A stretch of 64,000 nt of DNA, from positions 57,697 to 121,696 of the forward strand of contig NZ_MKUD01000019.1 in assembly GCF_001898575.1 (NCBI RefSeq), given 5' to 3'. The notes under the pieces were generated by a model. It ran no database searches. It saw nothing but the letters and a program-made list of their open reading frames with translations, and was not told the origin of the DNA. Shown here in pieces: positions 8,700-18,038 of this stretch. Source of the DNA: Spirosoma sp. 48-14 (GTDB lineage: Bacteria > Bacteroidota > Bacteroidia > Cytophagales > Spirosomataceae). The position numbers were made by a program, and so were the translations under genes. Numbering within the stretch: position 1 is the stretch's first letter; the number at the start of each line of letters is the position of its first letter.

Positions 8700-11600
8700 T
8701 TACTGAGGCTTTACCAATCGTTCTTTCGTTGTATCGGTCAACTGGCGAAGGGCCGTTAGTTTGTCGGACGCGAGTTTGCTTCGACTCAGCCAGCCATCAA
8801 ACAAGTCGAAGCTCCACCCGTACACTTTGGCCGGATGCAGGCTAAAATACTTCGTTAACCGTTCCAGTGCCTGCGATCCAGTCTGTTCATTTTTCAGAAC
8901 GCTCAGGCAATTGGCCAGATATTCTTTCAGAATTTCGTACCCATCCCGGATCTGTTCTGTCGGCAGGTTATTCAGGGCTCGTTGCGCCCGGTCGTACTGG
9001 CCGGTTAGTAAACTCAGTTCCACAATCGTCAGGCGGGTACCGGGGTCGGGATACGTCAGTTTTTCATAGGCTCGAATGGCCCGGCAAAAATTGGAATCGG
9101 CTTCGACCAGCTTATTTTTCTGGGCCAGATACCGGCCACTTTCGGTGTAAATATGCCCACTCAAGGGTGTTTGATCATTCGTCGGTAGAAACCGTTCGGC
9201 CTGTACTATGGCTTTAAATGCTTCTTCTGGCTGGCCCGTAACCCCCAAAATAGCTGCTTTCTGTTGCCAGTATGTAGCCAGATTTCGATTAGCCGATGCT
9301 GGATCCGTAAATTTATCCTTACGGAGCATCGGAGCATACTCAATGGCTTTATCGTAATCGGCCAGGGCATCGGCATACTCCCTCCGGAAAAAGTGCATAC
9401 TGGCTCGATGGGCATACGGCAAGGATAGAATCGTATCGGGCGCATAGTCGATAGCCTTCTGAAGATCAGTCATGGCACCTGACCAGTCGCGTGTTCGGGC
9501 TTTCTGATTAGCTATTTGCTGGTAAGCGGCAGTCACTCTTCGATTCGGTTTACGCAAGCTTTCCAGTGGTACTAATCCAGCCTCCACAAAGCCTACCCGT
9601 AGGGCCTCTTTATCATGAAAACCCTGGTTAAGCGCATCAGGAAGCCGGTTGTCCCACAACGAAACAACATTTAGTTTGGGGGCATAGAGAATCTCGACGG
9701 GCAACTCCATCAATCGATTCTGATGCAGATTGAGCATACTCCAACTCACCTCTTTCCAGGGAATGGCGGGGAGATGACTGATATTACATTCCGTAAGACT
9801 CAGGTTAAACAGGCTTTTCAGCCGGGCCAATTTTGTCAGCACGTCATCGATGTCCAACTGAGGTTGGCGCTCAATAGCGACATCCCACAAATTGGTACAA
9901 TAGACCAAACTATCCGGTAATTGCTGCAAGCCTCCCGTTGCTCCTTCCAACACTTTTTCTTTACCTGTAACTCTCAGATTACGAAGCTTCACCAAGCGGC
10001 CAATGGAGTTAGGCAAACCTTCCAGCTTATTCCGTTCCAGCGACAGACTGGTAAGTTCCTGACAGTTCCCGAGGCTAGTTGGCAAGGCGATTAACTCGTT
10101 ATTACTCAGCATCAATTGCTCAAGTTTAATTAAAGCACCGATATTATCAGGCAGGAGCCGTAACTGCGTTCCCATAATCGTAAGTGATTCCAGATTTCGC
10201 AACTCACAAATGGACGCAGGCAACTCAGTGATCGGATTTGGATAAATAGCTAGCCGGGTCAGTTTTGTCAGACCGCCTATCGTGGCGGGTAAGGCAGTCA
10301 GTTCATTGGTTCCAATACTCAAATCGGTCAGATTGCGAAGTTGGCCGAGTTTATCGGGGAGGTTTTTTAGTCGGTTATTGCCAATCGTTAACTGTTGTAA
10401 CGAATCCAGTTGACCGATACTGGCTGGCAACTCCCGCAACTGATTATTCTGCAACGAAAGCCAATGAAGCTTTCGCAGTTTACCCAGGTCGTCGGGCAGC
10501 CGTTCCAACTGATTATTGTCTACGTTCAACGTTCGCAAGGCCGACAAACGTCCAAAAGACCCAGGCAATTGCGTTAGTTTGTTGCGAGACAGTTCAAGTG
10601 TAGTCAACTGTGTCAACTGACCCAGGGCATCCGGCAACGTCACCAGTTGATTCCCACTGGCCATCAGTCGATGTAGCGACCGTATCCGGCTAAGATCGGG
10701 CAGTTGAGCCAGTTTATTTCCAGACAGATTCAGGTCTTCAAGTGCGGTTAACTGGCCAATGTCAGCCGGGACAGAATCAAGACCGCAATAACTTACACCC
10801 AATTTTTTCAACTGACGCAACGAACCGATGGACACGGGTAGCCGATCCAGTTTCAGATTCTCGATATACAATTCCGTTAGTTGATTCAGCTGGCCCAGAC
10901 AATCAGGAATTTTCATCGACGTCCCTCGCCCGGTCAGTCTCAGCGACCGTAGGCGAGCCAGCGAACAGATACCCGACAGATCAAACGGGTGCGCGCTCTG
11001 GATGGTGAGCCGTTCCAGAGCAGGCAGGTAAATGAAATCACGGGTATTGATCACTAACTCCGAGTTGTTGTTTACATAAAACTCTTTTAGACTCGTTAGT
11101 TTATTTAATCGTAGCTCCCGCAATGAACGGATATTATCCAGCGTCAGTATGTTCAGGTTGGTAAGTCCATCAATTGTTTGCTGAAACGTCGTAGAATCGA
11201 CCTTGACAATTGCCAATGACAGCTCCTGCAATTGCGTTAAGTTTCGGAATAACTCTGGTTTAATTACCCAGTTCTGCCCGCTAACCTTCAATTGCTCCAG
11301 TTTATTCAACTGACTCAAATCGAGCACTATAGGATCGATAGACGGAACGCTGTTCTGATCGAGATGGAGAATTTTCAGGGTAGGCAACTTTTCTATGATC
11401 GGCTTCCATAATCGATAATCACCATTGAGTCGAATATCCATCAGTTTTGGCCACTGCTGAATCGTATTGGGTGCCGTTTTTAACAAACGAGCGGTTTCTG
11501 GTTTATTTTCGATGAGTGCATACCCCAAAATGACCAGCCGCTCTAACGATGGCCAGTTCCGAACAGCCTGAAAGAGCGAGTCTGTTTGCCCGACTGTCAA

Positions 11601-11936
11601 CCCGCTCAGGCTTAAAACGCGCACCGATGATAACTGACTCAACACAGCCAGATTTCCCTGCCGATATACCGACTGATCGATGCTTAAGGCTTCTATTTTT
11701 TCACCAGCTTTTGCCCGCTGAAGCAATTGATCGAGATTTTCAAAGCTATGCGCATCTGGCTTGGGATAATAGCTAGACGGCATATACGTATTGACTGGCT
11801 TATACACAGGATGCCAGAAGGGTAATCGATCAAGCGCCGATACCGGCTTTGACATGGGTTGAGCGATACCTTTTGTTGCCCAGATCAGGAGCAACGCAAT
11901 CGCCTTGAGCCAACAAAGTTGCCTGTTGAACTGCAT
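8700..11936 (-). CDS. Large secreted leucine-rich-repeat protein with C-terminal TPRs
   Basis: 1078 residues. A signal peptide (residues 1-26, ending KGIAQ) precedes leucine-rich repeats from about residue 90 to 780. Most are the 23-residue bacterial type with LPxxLGxLxxLxxLxLxxNxLxx wording, for example LPDALGQLTQLTTLELSRNK. After them come tetratricopeptide repeats at about residues 800-930, such as WSGAMTDLQKAIDYAP and YADALADYDKAIEYAP, and a helical tail. LRR and TPR both bind proteins, so a periplasmic or surface binding role is likely; no enzyme domain is visible. It is monocistronic and divergent from the deiminase gene. Confidence 0.85.
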   Translation of the reverse strand: MQFNRQLCWLKAIALLLIWATKGIAQPMSKPVSALDRLPFWHPVYKPVNTYMPSSYYPKPDAHSFENLDQLLQRAKAGEKIEALSIDQSVYRQGNLAVLSQLSSVRVLSLSGLTVGQTDSLFQAVRNWPSLERLVILGYALIENKPETARLLKTAPNTIQQWPKLMDIRLNGDYRLWKPIIEKLPTLKILHLDQNSVPSIDPIVLDLSQLNKLEQLKVSGQNWVIKPELFRNLTQLQELSLAIVKVDSTTFQQTIDGLTNLNILTLDNIRSLRELRLNKLTSLKEFYVNNNSELVINTRDFIYLPALERLTIQSAHPFDLSGICSLARLRSLRLTGRGTSMKIPDCLGQLNQLTELYIENLKLDRLPVSIGSLRQLKKLGVSYCGLDSVPADIGQLTALEDLNLSGNKLAQLPDLSRIRSLHRLMASGNQLVTLPDALGQLTQLTTLELSRNKLTQLPGSFGRLSALRTLNVDNNQLERLPDDLGKLRKLHWLSLQNNQLRELPASIGQLDSLQQLTIGNNRLKNLPDKLGQLRNLTDLSIGTNELTALPATIGGLTKLTRLAIYPNPITELPASICELRNLESLTIMGTQLRLLPDNIGALIKLEQLMLSNNELIALPTSLGNCQELTSLSLERNKLEGLPNSIGRLVKLRNLRVTGKEKVLEGATGGLQQLPDSLVYCTNLWDVAIERQPQLDIDDVLTKLARLKSLFNLSLTECNISHLPAIPWKEVSWSMLNLHQNRLMELPVEILYAPKLNVVSLWDNRLPDALNQGFHDKEALRVGFVEAGLVPLESLRKPNRRVTAAYQQIANQKARTRDWSGAMTDLQKAIDYAPDTILSLPYAHRASMHFFRREYADALADYDKAIEYAPMLRKDKFTDPASANRNLATYWQQKAAILGVTGQPEEAFKAIVQAERFLPTNDQTPLSGHIYTESGRYLAQKNKLVEADSNFCRAIRAYEKLTYPDPGTRLTIVELSLLTGQYDRAQRALNNLPTEQIRDGYEILKEYLANCLSVLKNEQTGSQALERLTKYFSLHPAKVYGWSFDLFDGWLSRSKLASDKLTALRQLTDTTKERLVKPQ

Positions 11937-12017
11937 ATTTATGTATTTTTGCCGGTGTGCTGTAATGGTTGCATGAAGATACAGCCATTGATTGAATCAA
12001 CCACATTATCAATGTAT

Positions 12018-12082
12018 GATGAATACGCTGAAATGAATAAGGTTAGCCACTACCTTATCGTGCATGGTATTCATTATTCATC
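12018..12082. promoter_or_regulatory. Nested inverted repeats in the divergent gap before aguA
   Basis: Three nested pairs share one centre: GATGAAT/ATTCATC (12018-12024 and 12076-12082), GAATAC/GTATTC (12021-12026 and 12067-12072) and ATAAGGT/ACCTTAT (12037-12043 and 12052-12058). The set ends 16 nt before the aguA start codon and could be an operator or a structured leader. Confidence 0.4.
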
Positions 12083-12097
12083 CTATATCGTTCGTAA

Positions 12098-13141
12098 ATG
12101 TCTTTTCTTCCTGCCCGTGAGGGCTTTTTCTTTCCTGCCGAATGGCATCCACACATGGCCACCTGGCTCAGTTGGCCACATACCGAAGCTTCCTGGACCA
12201 AAGATCGTCAGGAGCTGATGTTTCCGGCCTATATCGACTTCATCAAGGCCATTGCCGAAAGCGAGCAGGTGTGCATTAACGCCCATAATGAGATCGTTAT
12301 TCAGGCAGCTAAACTCCGCTTATTGGCAGCCGGAGCCGATATGAGTAGGATTACACTCCTGCCCCACCCGACCAACGATTCCTGGTGCCGCGATCATGGA
12401 CCTGCATTCTTGATCAACCCGGCCAAAAAAGAACGAATGATTGTAAACTGGGGGTATAATGCCTGGGGAGAAAAATACCCTCCGTATGATCGGGACGACC
12501 TAATTCCGGTCGAAATCGCGCATTACCGGGGATTAAATTACGTAACACCGGGTATCATTATGGAAGGTGGGTCGGTCGAATTTAACGGGGCAGGTACGGT
12601 ACTGACCAGCCGGGCATGTTTACTCAACCAAAACCGTAATAGCCATCTGAACCAGGCCCAGATTGAACAGTATCTGTGCGATTATTACGGTGTTCAACAG
12701 GTACTCTGGGTCGAAGAAGGCATCGTTGGTGATGACACTGATGGTCATATCGACGATACGGTCCGATTCGTCAATGAAGACACGGTGATAGCTGCCTATG
12801 AATCGAATCAGCAGGACGATAACTATCCGTTTTTGCAGGAAATCCATCACGAACTCAGGCAAATGCGGCTTCTGAATGGCAAGCAACTGAACATTGTTGA
12901 GCTGCCCATGCCCGATCCGGTTGTTAGCGACGGTTTGCGGCTCCCCGCTTCGTATGCCAATTTCCTGATCACCAATGGTGCCGTCATTGTCCCTACGTTC
13001 CGGTGTACCAAAGATCAGCAGGCCCTCGACATCATCGGCACCTGTTTCCCCGACCGAAAAATCATTGGTATCGACTCAACCGACATCGTCTGGGGCCTGG
13101 GTAGTTTTCACTGCCTGAGTCAGCAAGAGCCACTTGTCTGA
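12098..13141 (+). CDS. aguA: Agmatine deiminase (PAD_porph family)
   Basis: 347 residues, the normal length. The family hydrolyses agmatine to N-carbamoylputrescine and ammonia on the way to putrescine. Landmarks are FPAEWHPHMATWLSWPH at the N-terminus, DSWCRDHGPAFL, EGGSVEFNGAGTVLTS, GDDTDGHIDDTVRF, and the nucleophile in GLGSFHCLSQQEP (Cys339). Some relatives act on peptidyl-arginine; the absence of a signal peptide and the overall length favour the cytoplasmic agmatine enzyme. It stands alone. Confidence 0.88.
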   Translation: MSFLPAREGFFFPAEWHPHMATWLSWPHTEASWTKDRQELMFPAYIDFIKAIAESEQVCINAHNEIVIQAAKLRLLAAGADMSRITLLPHPTNDSWCRDHGPAFLINPAKKERMIVNWGYNAWGEKYPPYDRDDLIPVEIAHYRGLNYVTPGIIMEGGSVEFNGAGTVLTSRACLLNQNRNSHLNQAQIEQYLCDYYGVQQVLWVEEGIVGDDTDGHIDDTVRFVNEDTVIAAYESNQQDDNYPFLQEIHHELRQMRLLNGKQLNIVELPMPDPVVSDGLRLPASYANFLITNGAVIVPTFRCTKDQQALDIIGTCFPDRKIIGIDSTDIVWGLGSFHCLSQQEPLV

Positions 13142-13328
13142 ACCGGGATTCCGCTGATTAAACTGATTTTTATGATTTTGTTTATCTGGAATAAACTCTT
13201 CTCAGTTTAGCTACTTGATATGATTCATAAACATCCATTTACCAAAATCTCGCTTGTTCTGGTATACTGAAGCAATGAATATTTTTAACAAAATCATAAA
13301 AATCAGTTTAATCAGTGCAATCCTGGTT
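13141..13328. repeat. 41-bp inverted repeat whose right arm encodes a signal peptide
   Basis: Arms 13141-13181 and 13288-13328 pair over 41 bp with three mismatches, around a 106-nt loop. The left arm starts on the last base of the aguA stop codon. The core is built of 9-nt units (CTGATTAAA, CTGATTTTT, ATGATTTTG). The right arm lies inside the start of the next gene and encodes about 14 residues of its lipoprotein signal peptide. Confidence 0.8.
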
Positions 13329-13997
13329 CAGACAATGGGCTGCGTGCGTCAACCGGCTCTTACGGCTGAGCTGGTTCCCCGTTCGTTAAAGGCACTCAAT
13401 CTGGAAGAGACCCTTACCCGGCGCGATGAACTGATGTTGGCCTATTCGCTGACGAGCTACGATGCCCAGAATAAGGCGGTTGGGGTTGTCAATGGCGGCT
13501 GGGGCGTGGTGCCGGTCCAGAAAGATCAACAGATTGACCTGCAAAAGAGTGGTTCGGAACCAATTAGCCCGGCCAAGCCCATCAGCCTGACCTTACCGCG
13601 CAACGGACGCATTGTGGCCTCATTGGTGCTGATTGAAGTGGACGATTACACCCGTGCCCGGGAAACAATGGCTAAAATCCAGAAAATCCACAATGTAGTG
13701 GCTATTCCGGTTGGCTTACTCATTACGGCAACCGAAGTTCTGACGCCACTCAAATATGTATCGGCAGGTCTGGTGGCATCAGGAGTTGGCTTACAATTGA
13801 TCGATAAACTCGACGAAGATGATTTGCTGGGTCAAAGTAGTGTAGAACTCCGGGAGGCTGATCTTCGAAAATCAGGCCAGCGTCTGGTGCATGTACCGGC
13901 TCAGTTTACGGGTCAGCATATGAAGGATGCATTCGACTACCGACTGGACTACGATGTGCTCCTCAAAACCGTTAAAATTCAGCCTGTTCGCCAATAA
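13275..13997 (+). CDS. Putative lipoprotein of unknown function
   Basis: 240 residues from ATG 13275. The N-terminus MNIFNKIIKISLISAILVQ then TMGC reads as a lipoprotein signal peptide with the lipid cysteine at about residue 23. A hydrophobic segment at about residues 135-165 (VVAIPVGLLITATEVL...VSAGLVASGVGLQLI) could anchor or pack in a beta-rich envelope protein. I recognise no family. It follows aguA on the same strand but is separated by the inverted repeat, and most of its signal peptide is encoded by one arm of that repeat. Confidence 0.65.
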   Translation: MNIFNKIIKISLISAILVQTMGCVRQPALTAELVPRSLKALNLEETLTRRDELMLAYSLTSYDAQNKAVGVVNGGWGVVPVQKDQQIDLQKSGSEPISPAKPISLTLPRNGRIVASLVLIEVDDYTRARETMAKIQKIHNVVAIPVGLLITATEVLTPLKYVSAGLVASGVGLQLIDKLDEDDLLGQSSVELREADLRKSGQRLVHVPAQFTGQHMKDAFDYRLDYDVLLKTVKIQPVRQ

Positions 13998-14089
13998 CCT
14001 TGCTACCCAATCGTTCCTTTAACGGGAGCGAATGTTTTTGTTATCAGAACTGTTTTACCCCTACGTTCCCAATCACTTAAATCGACGCT

Positions 14090-16444
14090 ATGCGCCATAT
14101 AACTGGAGGTTTATTGCTGGCTTTACTTGTCTCAGCCTGCAAAACAACCACACCTGTTGTTCAGCAAACTCCCCCAAAACCAGTCATTCTGACCCTGGGC
14201 AACAAGACATTCACGACCGATGATTTTTTTCAGTCGTTCACCAAAAATCAACTTTCGGCGGACTCGGCCCAACGTACCGATATCAAAGAGTATTTTGATT
14301 TATACACGAATCTTAAACTAAAAGTACTAGCTGCCGAAGCCGAAGGGCACGACACGACCGAAGCCTTTCGGGAAGAGATGGCCACCTACCGGAAGCAACT
14401 GGCTCAATCATATTTAACCGATAAGTTACAGGTCGAATCTTTGGCGGCAGAAGCCTACCAGCGTATGCAACAGGATGTGAATGCCCAGCACATTCTGATT
14501 TCAGTATCGGAAGATGCGCTTCCTGCTGATACATTGGCTGCTTATCAGAAAATTGTATCCCTACGTCAGCAAGCACTGGCCGGAACGGATTTTGCTCAGC
14601 TTGCCCGCGATAACTCGCAGGATGTGGCTACGGCTAAAACGGGTGGAAATTTGGGCTTTGTTCCGGTCTTCGACGTGGTGTATCCGCTCGAAACAGCCAT
14701 TTACACGACACCCGTTGGGAGCATTTCGCAGCCCGTTCGAACCCGATTTGGCTATCATTTGATCAAGGTCAATAGCCGTCGGCCTAGTCGGGGGCGGGCG
14801 CGGGTAGCGCACATTCTGGTCCGCATTAGTCCCAGTGCCGACGAGGCAGGTCAGAAAGCCGCTCAGGAGCGTATCGATGCCGCTTATGCCCGTTTGCAAA
14901 AAGGTGACTCGTTCGAACTGGTTTGTCGCGAAGTTTCCGATGATGCTACCTCCAAAAACAACGGTGGAGTTTTACCCCTGTTCGAACCCGGCCGCTGGGT
15001 GCCTGCGTTTGAAGATGCTGCTTTCTCGCTCATCAAACCGGGCGACTATTCGAAACCCGTTCACACTAATTACGGCTGGCATATCATCAAACTCATCGAG
15101 CGTCGGGCCATTGACCCCTACACCACGCTGGCCCCTTCGCTGCGGCAACGGGTTACGACCGATAGCCGGGCCGAGATGCTCCGGCAAGCTACCGTGCAAC
15201 GGTTACGGAAAGAGTATGCTGTTGAAGATGTCAAATCGCTACTCGATGTTGCGCTTACCAAAGCCGACAGCAGTTTACTACGCGGACAATGGCGCTACAC
15301 CGAACCGCTCGACCCAACCCTTCAGGGAAAGACGCTCGTTACCATAGCCCGGCAGCCCTTCACGGTCAATCAGTTTTTTGCCTTTGTTCGTCAGCGACAG
15401 CAACCCCAGCGAAATCCAGCCCTGGCTTCCAATCCGGCTACACCGGCCGACCGACCAGCTACGGGGTCTCCGATTGTTGCAATGCGTCGGCTGTACGATC
15501 GTTTTGTTGGTGATCAGTTAATCGCCACCGAGGAAGCTAATCTGGACAAAAAATCACCCGAATTCCGGGCATTGATGAACGAAATCCGCGATGGGGTACT
15601 GCTTTCGCAAATGATGGAACAGAATGTGTGGGATCGTTCGATGAGTGACTCTACGGGTCAACGGCTCTACTTCGAGCAGAATAAAGCGAAATATCGCTTC
15701 CCGGAACGGGCCGTTGCCACCATCGTAATCGCTCAGAACGACAGCCTGTTAGCCCAGGCGACAACGCTTTTTAGCAACCGCCCACCCTATCAGCTTAAGC
15801 GGTCGGCCGCACCTTTGTCGTTTACCAAAAATCAGACAACGCTAACTCCGCAACTACGCGAAACCCTGTTCGATGTACTGGTTGTCATGAGTCGCAACCC
15901 CGATTATGTGGTTGAAGTGAGCGGCTCACACGACCCTACTGAAACCGATACCGTCTCGGCCGGTCGCATTCGGAATGTGGTCAATTACCTTCAGAAGAAC
16001 GGTGTGGCCTTGAGTCGGATCATGGAGAAAGATTACCAGGGCGCCCGACCAGGGGTAGCTCGTGATGCGCAGCGGAATGTTACGTTCCAGTATTTCAGCA
16101 ATTCGAAAGAGGATGTCGTACGTGTGCTCAACAGCCGATCCGCAGCTACTGGAAACCAGCCAGCCATCACGCTTACAGAAGGTGTTTTTGCCGAAGGGTC
16201 GAATCCCTACCTCAACGCCATCAATCAGTGGAAAGTGGGGACTACTACCTTGCATCGCGACAATAAATCCGTTGCCGTCATCATCAGCCGGATAGAACCC
16301 GCCCGTGCCAAAACATTTGCCGAAGCCCGTGGAACGGTTATCAACGAGTACCAGGCTCAGCTTGAAAAACAGTGGCTTACACAACTCAAACAAACATACC
16401 CCGTTAAAGTAAACGAACAGGAAATTCAGCGGTTGGTAAAATAA
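14090..16444 (+). CDS. Lipoprotein with two parvulin domains and an OmpA-like region
   Basis: 784 residues. A lipoprotein signal peptide ends LLVSAC (Cys17). Residues ~30-125 are a SurA/PpiD-like helical chaperone part. Two parvulin (PpiC) domains follow at about 130-228 (AQHILISVSED...GGNLGFVPVFDVV...RFGYHLIKV) and 240-338 (AHILVRIS...NNGGVLPLFEPG...NYGWHIIKLIER). Near residues 583-668 there is a stretch shaped like an OmpA peptidoglycan-binding fold (LFDVLVVMSRNPDYVVEVSG, SAGRIRNVVNYLQKNGVALS, RNVTFQY). It is likely a periplasmic prolyl isomerase and chaperone for outer-membrane proteins, beside a second SurA-like gene. The OmpA-like reading is mine and less sure than the parvulin domains. 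Confidence 0.8.
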   Translation: MRHITGGLLLALLVSACKTTTPVVQQTPPKPVILTLGNKTFTTDDFFQSFTKNQLSADSAQRTDIKEYFDLYTNLKLKVLAAEAEGHDTTEAFREEMATYRKQLAQSYLTDKLQVESLAAEAYQRMQQDVNAQHILISVSEDALPADTLAAYQKIVSLRQQALAGTDFAQLARDNSQDVATAKTGGNLGFVPVFDVVYPLETAIYTTPVGSISQPVRTRFGYHLIKVNSRRPSRGRARVAHILVRISPSADEAGQKAAQERIDAAYARLQKGDSFELVCREVSDDATSKNNGGVLPLFEPGRWVPAFEDAAFSLIKPGDYSKPVHTNYGWHIIKLIERRAIDPYTTLAPSLRQRVTTDSRAEMLRQATVQRLRKEYAVEDVKSLLDVALTKADSSLLRGQWRYTEPLDPTLQGKTLVTIARQPFTVNQFFAFVRQRQQPQRNPALASNPATPADRPATGSPIVAMRRLYDRFVGDQLIATEEANLDKKSPEFRALMNEIRDGVLLSQMMEQNVWDRSMSDSTGQRLYFEQNKAKYRFPERAVATIVIAQNDSLLAQATTLFSNRPPYQLKRSAAPLSFTKNQTTLTPQLRETLFDVLVVMSRNPDYVVEVSGSHDPTETDTVSAGRIRNVVNYLQKNGVALSRIMEKDYQGARPGVARDAQRNVTFQYFSNSKEDVVRVLNSRSAATGNQPAITLTEGVFAEGSNPYLNAINQWKVGTTTLHRDNKSVAVIISRIEPARAKTFAEARGTVINEYQAQLEKQWLTQLKQTYPVKVNEQEIQRLVK

Positions 16445-16451
16445 GCTTGGA

Positions 16452-16512
16452 GCGAGGAGCTTGGTGCAGGGAGTTATCTCAACCACCCAACTCCAAGCAC
16501 CAAGCTCCTCGC
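16452..16512. repeat. Imperfect inverted repeat between the two parvulin genes
   Basis: Arms 16452-16475 and 16489-16512 pair over 24 bp with a few mismatches; the core GCGAGGAGCTTGGTGC (16452-16467) is matched by GCACCAAGCTCCTCGC. AGCTTGG-type units recur within each arm. It begins eight bases after the stop codon and is followed by a T-rich run, so it can terminate. Confidence 0.75.
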
Positions 16513-16567
16513 CTTAATTTTTCTTAAAACACAGGCCTATAGCGGTTCTGTGCGTATATTTGAGATT

Positions 16568-17941
16568 ATGAAAAAAGTAATCAGCAGTGTGCTTCTTATT
16601 TTGACGGGCTTTCTCCTGACAGCTCCATCGTTTGGGCAGGGACAGGGTTTAAGCCTCAATAAAATAATCGCCAAAGTCGATAATTACTATGTGCTGCGCT
16701 CCGACCTCGAAGAGGCTTACCAGTCGTATGTCGGACAAAATCAGACCCCTCCGCAGAAATGCCAGTTGCTCGAAAGCTTGGTAATCAATAAAATGATGCT
16801 GGCCAAAGCAGAGATCGACTCAGTCGTAGTAGACGACAAAATCGTGGACAACGAACTCGATACCCGTATGCAATACATGGTGCAGCAGTTCGGGTCCGAG
16901 AAAAATATCGTTGAAGCCTACGGCAAAAGCCTGGAGATGCTGAAAAGCGAGCTACGCCAGCAGGTGAAAGATCAGAAGATTGTCCAGAAAATGCAGCAGA
17001 AAATTACGAACGATGTTAAGATCACTCCCCGCGAGGTTCGTAAGTTTTTCGATAGCATTCCCAAAGACAGCCTCCCTTACATGCCTGCCGAAGTGGAAGT
17101 TGGCCAGATTGTCCGATTTGCCAAACCGACTAAAGAGCAGAAAGAAGCCTTGCGCCAACGGCTGCTTGATTTGAAAAAGCGCGTTGAAAAAGGGGAAGAT
17201 TTTGGTAAGCTGGCCAAAGAAAACTCCGAAGACGTAAGCTCAGCCGAACGCAATGGGGATTTAGGGTTTGCCAAGCGGGGGATGATGGTGGCTCCTTTTG
17301 AAGGCGCTGCGCTCAAACTGAAACCCAACGAAATGTCGGATGTGGTTGAATCGGAATTTGGGCTTCACCTGATTCAGTTAATCGAAACCCGTGGTGCCGA
17401 ATACCACGCCCGGCACATTCTGCTACGCCCCGATTACAACCGCCTTGACCTGACAGGCCCAACCCATTACCTCGATAGTCTGCGGAACCTGATTCAGATC
17501 GACTCACTGAAATTTGACAAAGCCGCCAAAGATTTTTCGGAAGATAAATCCACGGCCGATGCAGGTGGACTGCTCCGCGATCCACAATCGGGTGCCAGCC
17601 GTTTGGCGATGGACGGTACCATGGAATATGCCCTGTTCCAGATGCTCGACACCATGCAGGTAGGAGCCATTTCGAAACCGTTACCTTACCGGACCGAAGA
17701 TGGCAAAAGTGCGGTACGGTTGTTGTACTATAAAAGTAAGATTGTCCCCCATACGGCTGACTACACGAAAGATTTTGAAAAGCTACAAACCATTGTACTT
17801 CAAAATAAGAAAAACCGGGCTATCGACGACTGGTTCCGCAAATCGATTGCTGACGTGTATATTACAATCGACCCGGAATTTCATGGCTGTCGAATCTTCG
17901 GCACAACCCAAAATAGTGCAGCCAGTACTGGTGGAAATTAA
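16568..17941 (+). CDS. SurA-like periplasmic peptidyl-prolyl isomerase
   Basis: 457 residues from ATG 16568. A signal peptide (MKKVISSVLLILTGFLLTAP...GQ) is followed by a SurA N-domain (NKIIAKVDNYYVLRSDLEEAY...LLESLVINKMMLAKAE), a parvulin domain at about residues 180-280 (VGQIVRFAKPT...NGDLGFAKRGMMVAPFE...SEFGLHLIQLIETR) and a second, weaker one at about 285-390 (ARHILLRPD...GGLLRDPQSG). SurA proteins escort outer-membrane proteins across the periplasm. A TATATTTG box (16555-16562) overlaps the start region and, if used, would give a transcript with almost no leader. A start six codons upstream is rejected as it precedes the signal peptide. Confidence 0.88.
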   Translation: MKKVISSVLLILTGFLLTAPSFGQGQGLSLNKIIAKVDNYYVLRSDLEEAYQSYVGQNQTPPQKCQLLESLVINKMMLAKAEIDSVVVDDKIVDNELDTRMQYMVQQFGSEKNIVEAYGKSLEMLKSELRQQVKDQKIVQKMQQKITNDVKITPREVRKFFDSIPKDSLPYMPAEVEVGQIVRFAKPTKEQKEALRQRLLDLKKRVEKGEDFGKLAKENSEDVSSAERNGDLGFAKRGMMVAPFEGAALKLKPNEMSDVVESEFGLHLIQLIETRGAEYHARHILLRPDYNRLDLTGPTHYLDSLRNLIQIDSLKFDKAAKDFSEDKSTADAGGLLRDPQSGASRLAMDGTMEYALFQMLDTMQVGAISKPLPYRTEDGKSAVRLLYYKSKIVPHTADYTKDFEKLQTIVLQNKKNRAIDDWFRKSIADVYITIDPEFHGCRIFGTTQNSAASTGGN

Positions 17942-17945
17942 TTTT

Positions 17946-18011
17946 GAATGATAGAATGATTGACTTGTTTACTAATGATCTCACTGAAACAAGTCAATCA
18001 TTCTATCATTC
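17946..18011. repeat. Perfect 25-bp inverted repeat between surA-like gene and moxR
   Basis: Arms 17946-17970 and 17987-18011 are exact reverse complements around 16 nt. The left arm is made of 8-nt units GAATGATA and GAATGATT followed by GACTTGTTT. It starts four bases after the SurA-like stop and ends 27 nt before the moxR start. Confidence 0.85.
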
Positions 18012-18038
18012 TATTATTCAAAACTAACTTTTATACCT

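Noticed and set aside
14835..15347. 170-codon open frame in another frame of the parvulin gene
   Set aside because: Overlaps the second parvulin domain in the same direction; no start context and no family resemblance.
15926..16486. 186-codon open frame antisense to the parvulin gene end
   Set aside because: Shadow of a gene with clear sense-strand homology; the product is cysteine-rich and patternless.
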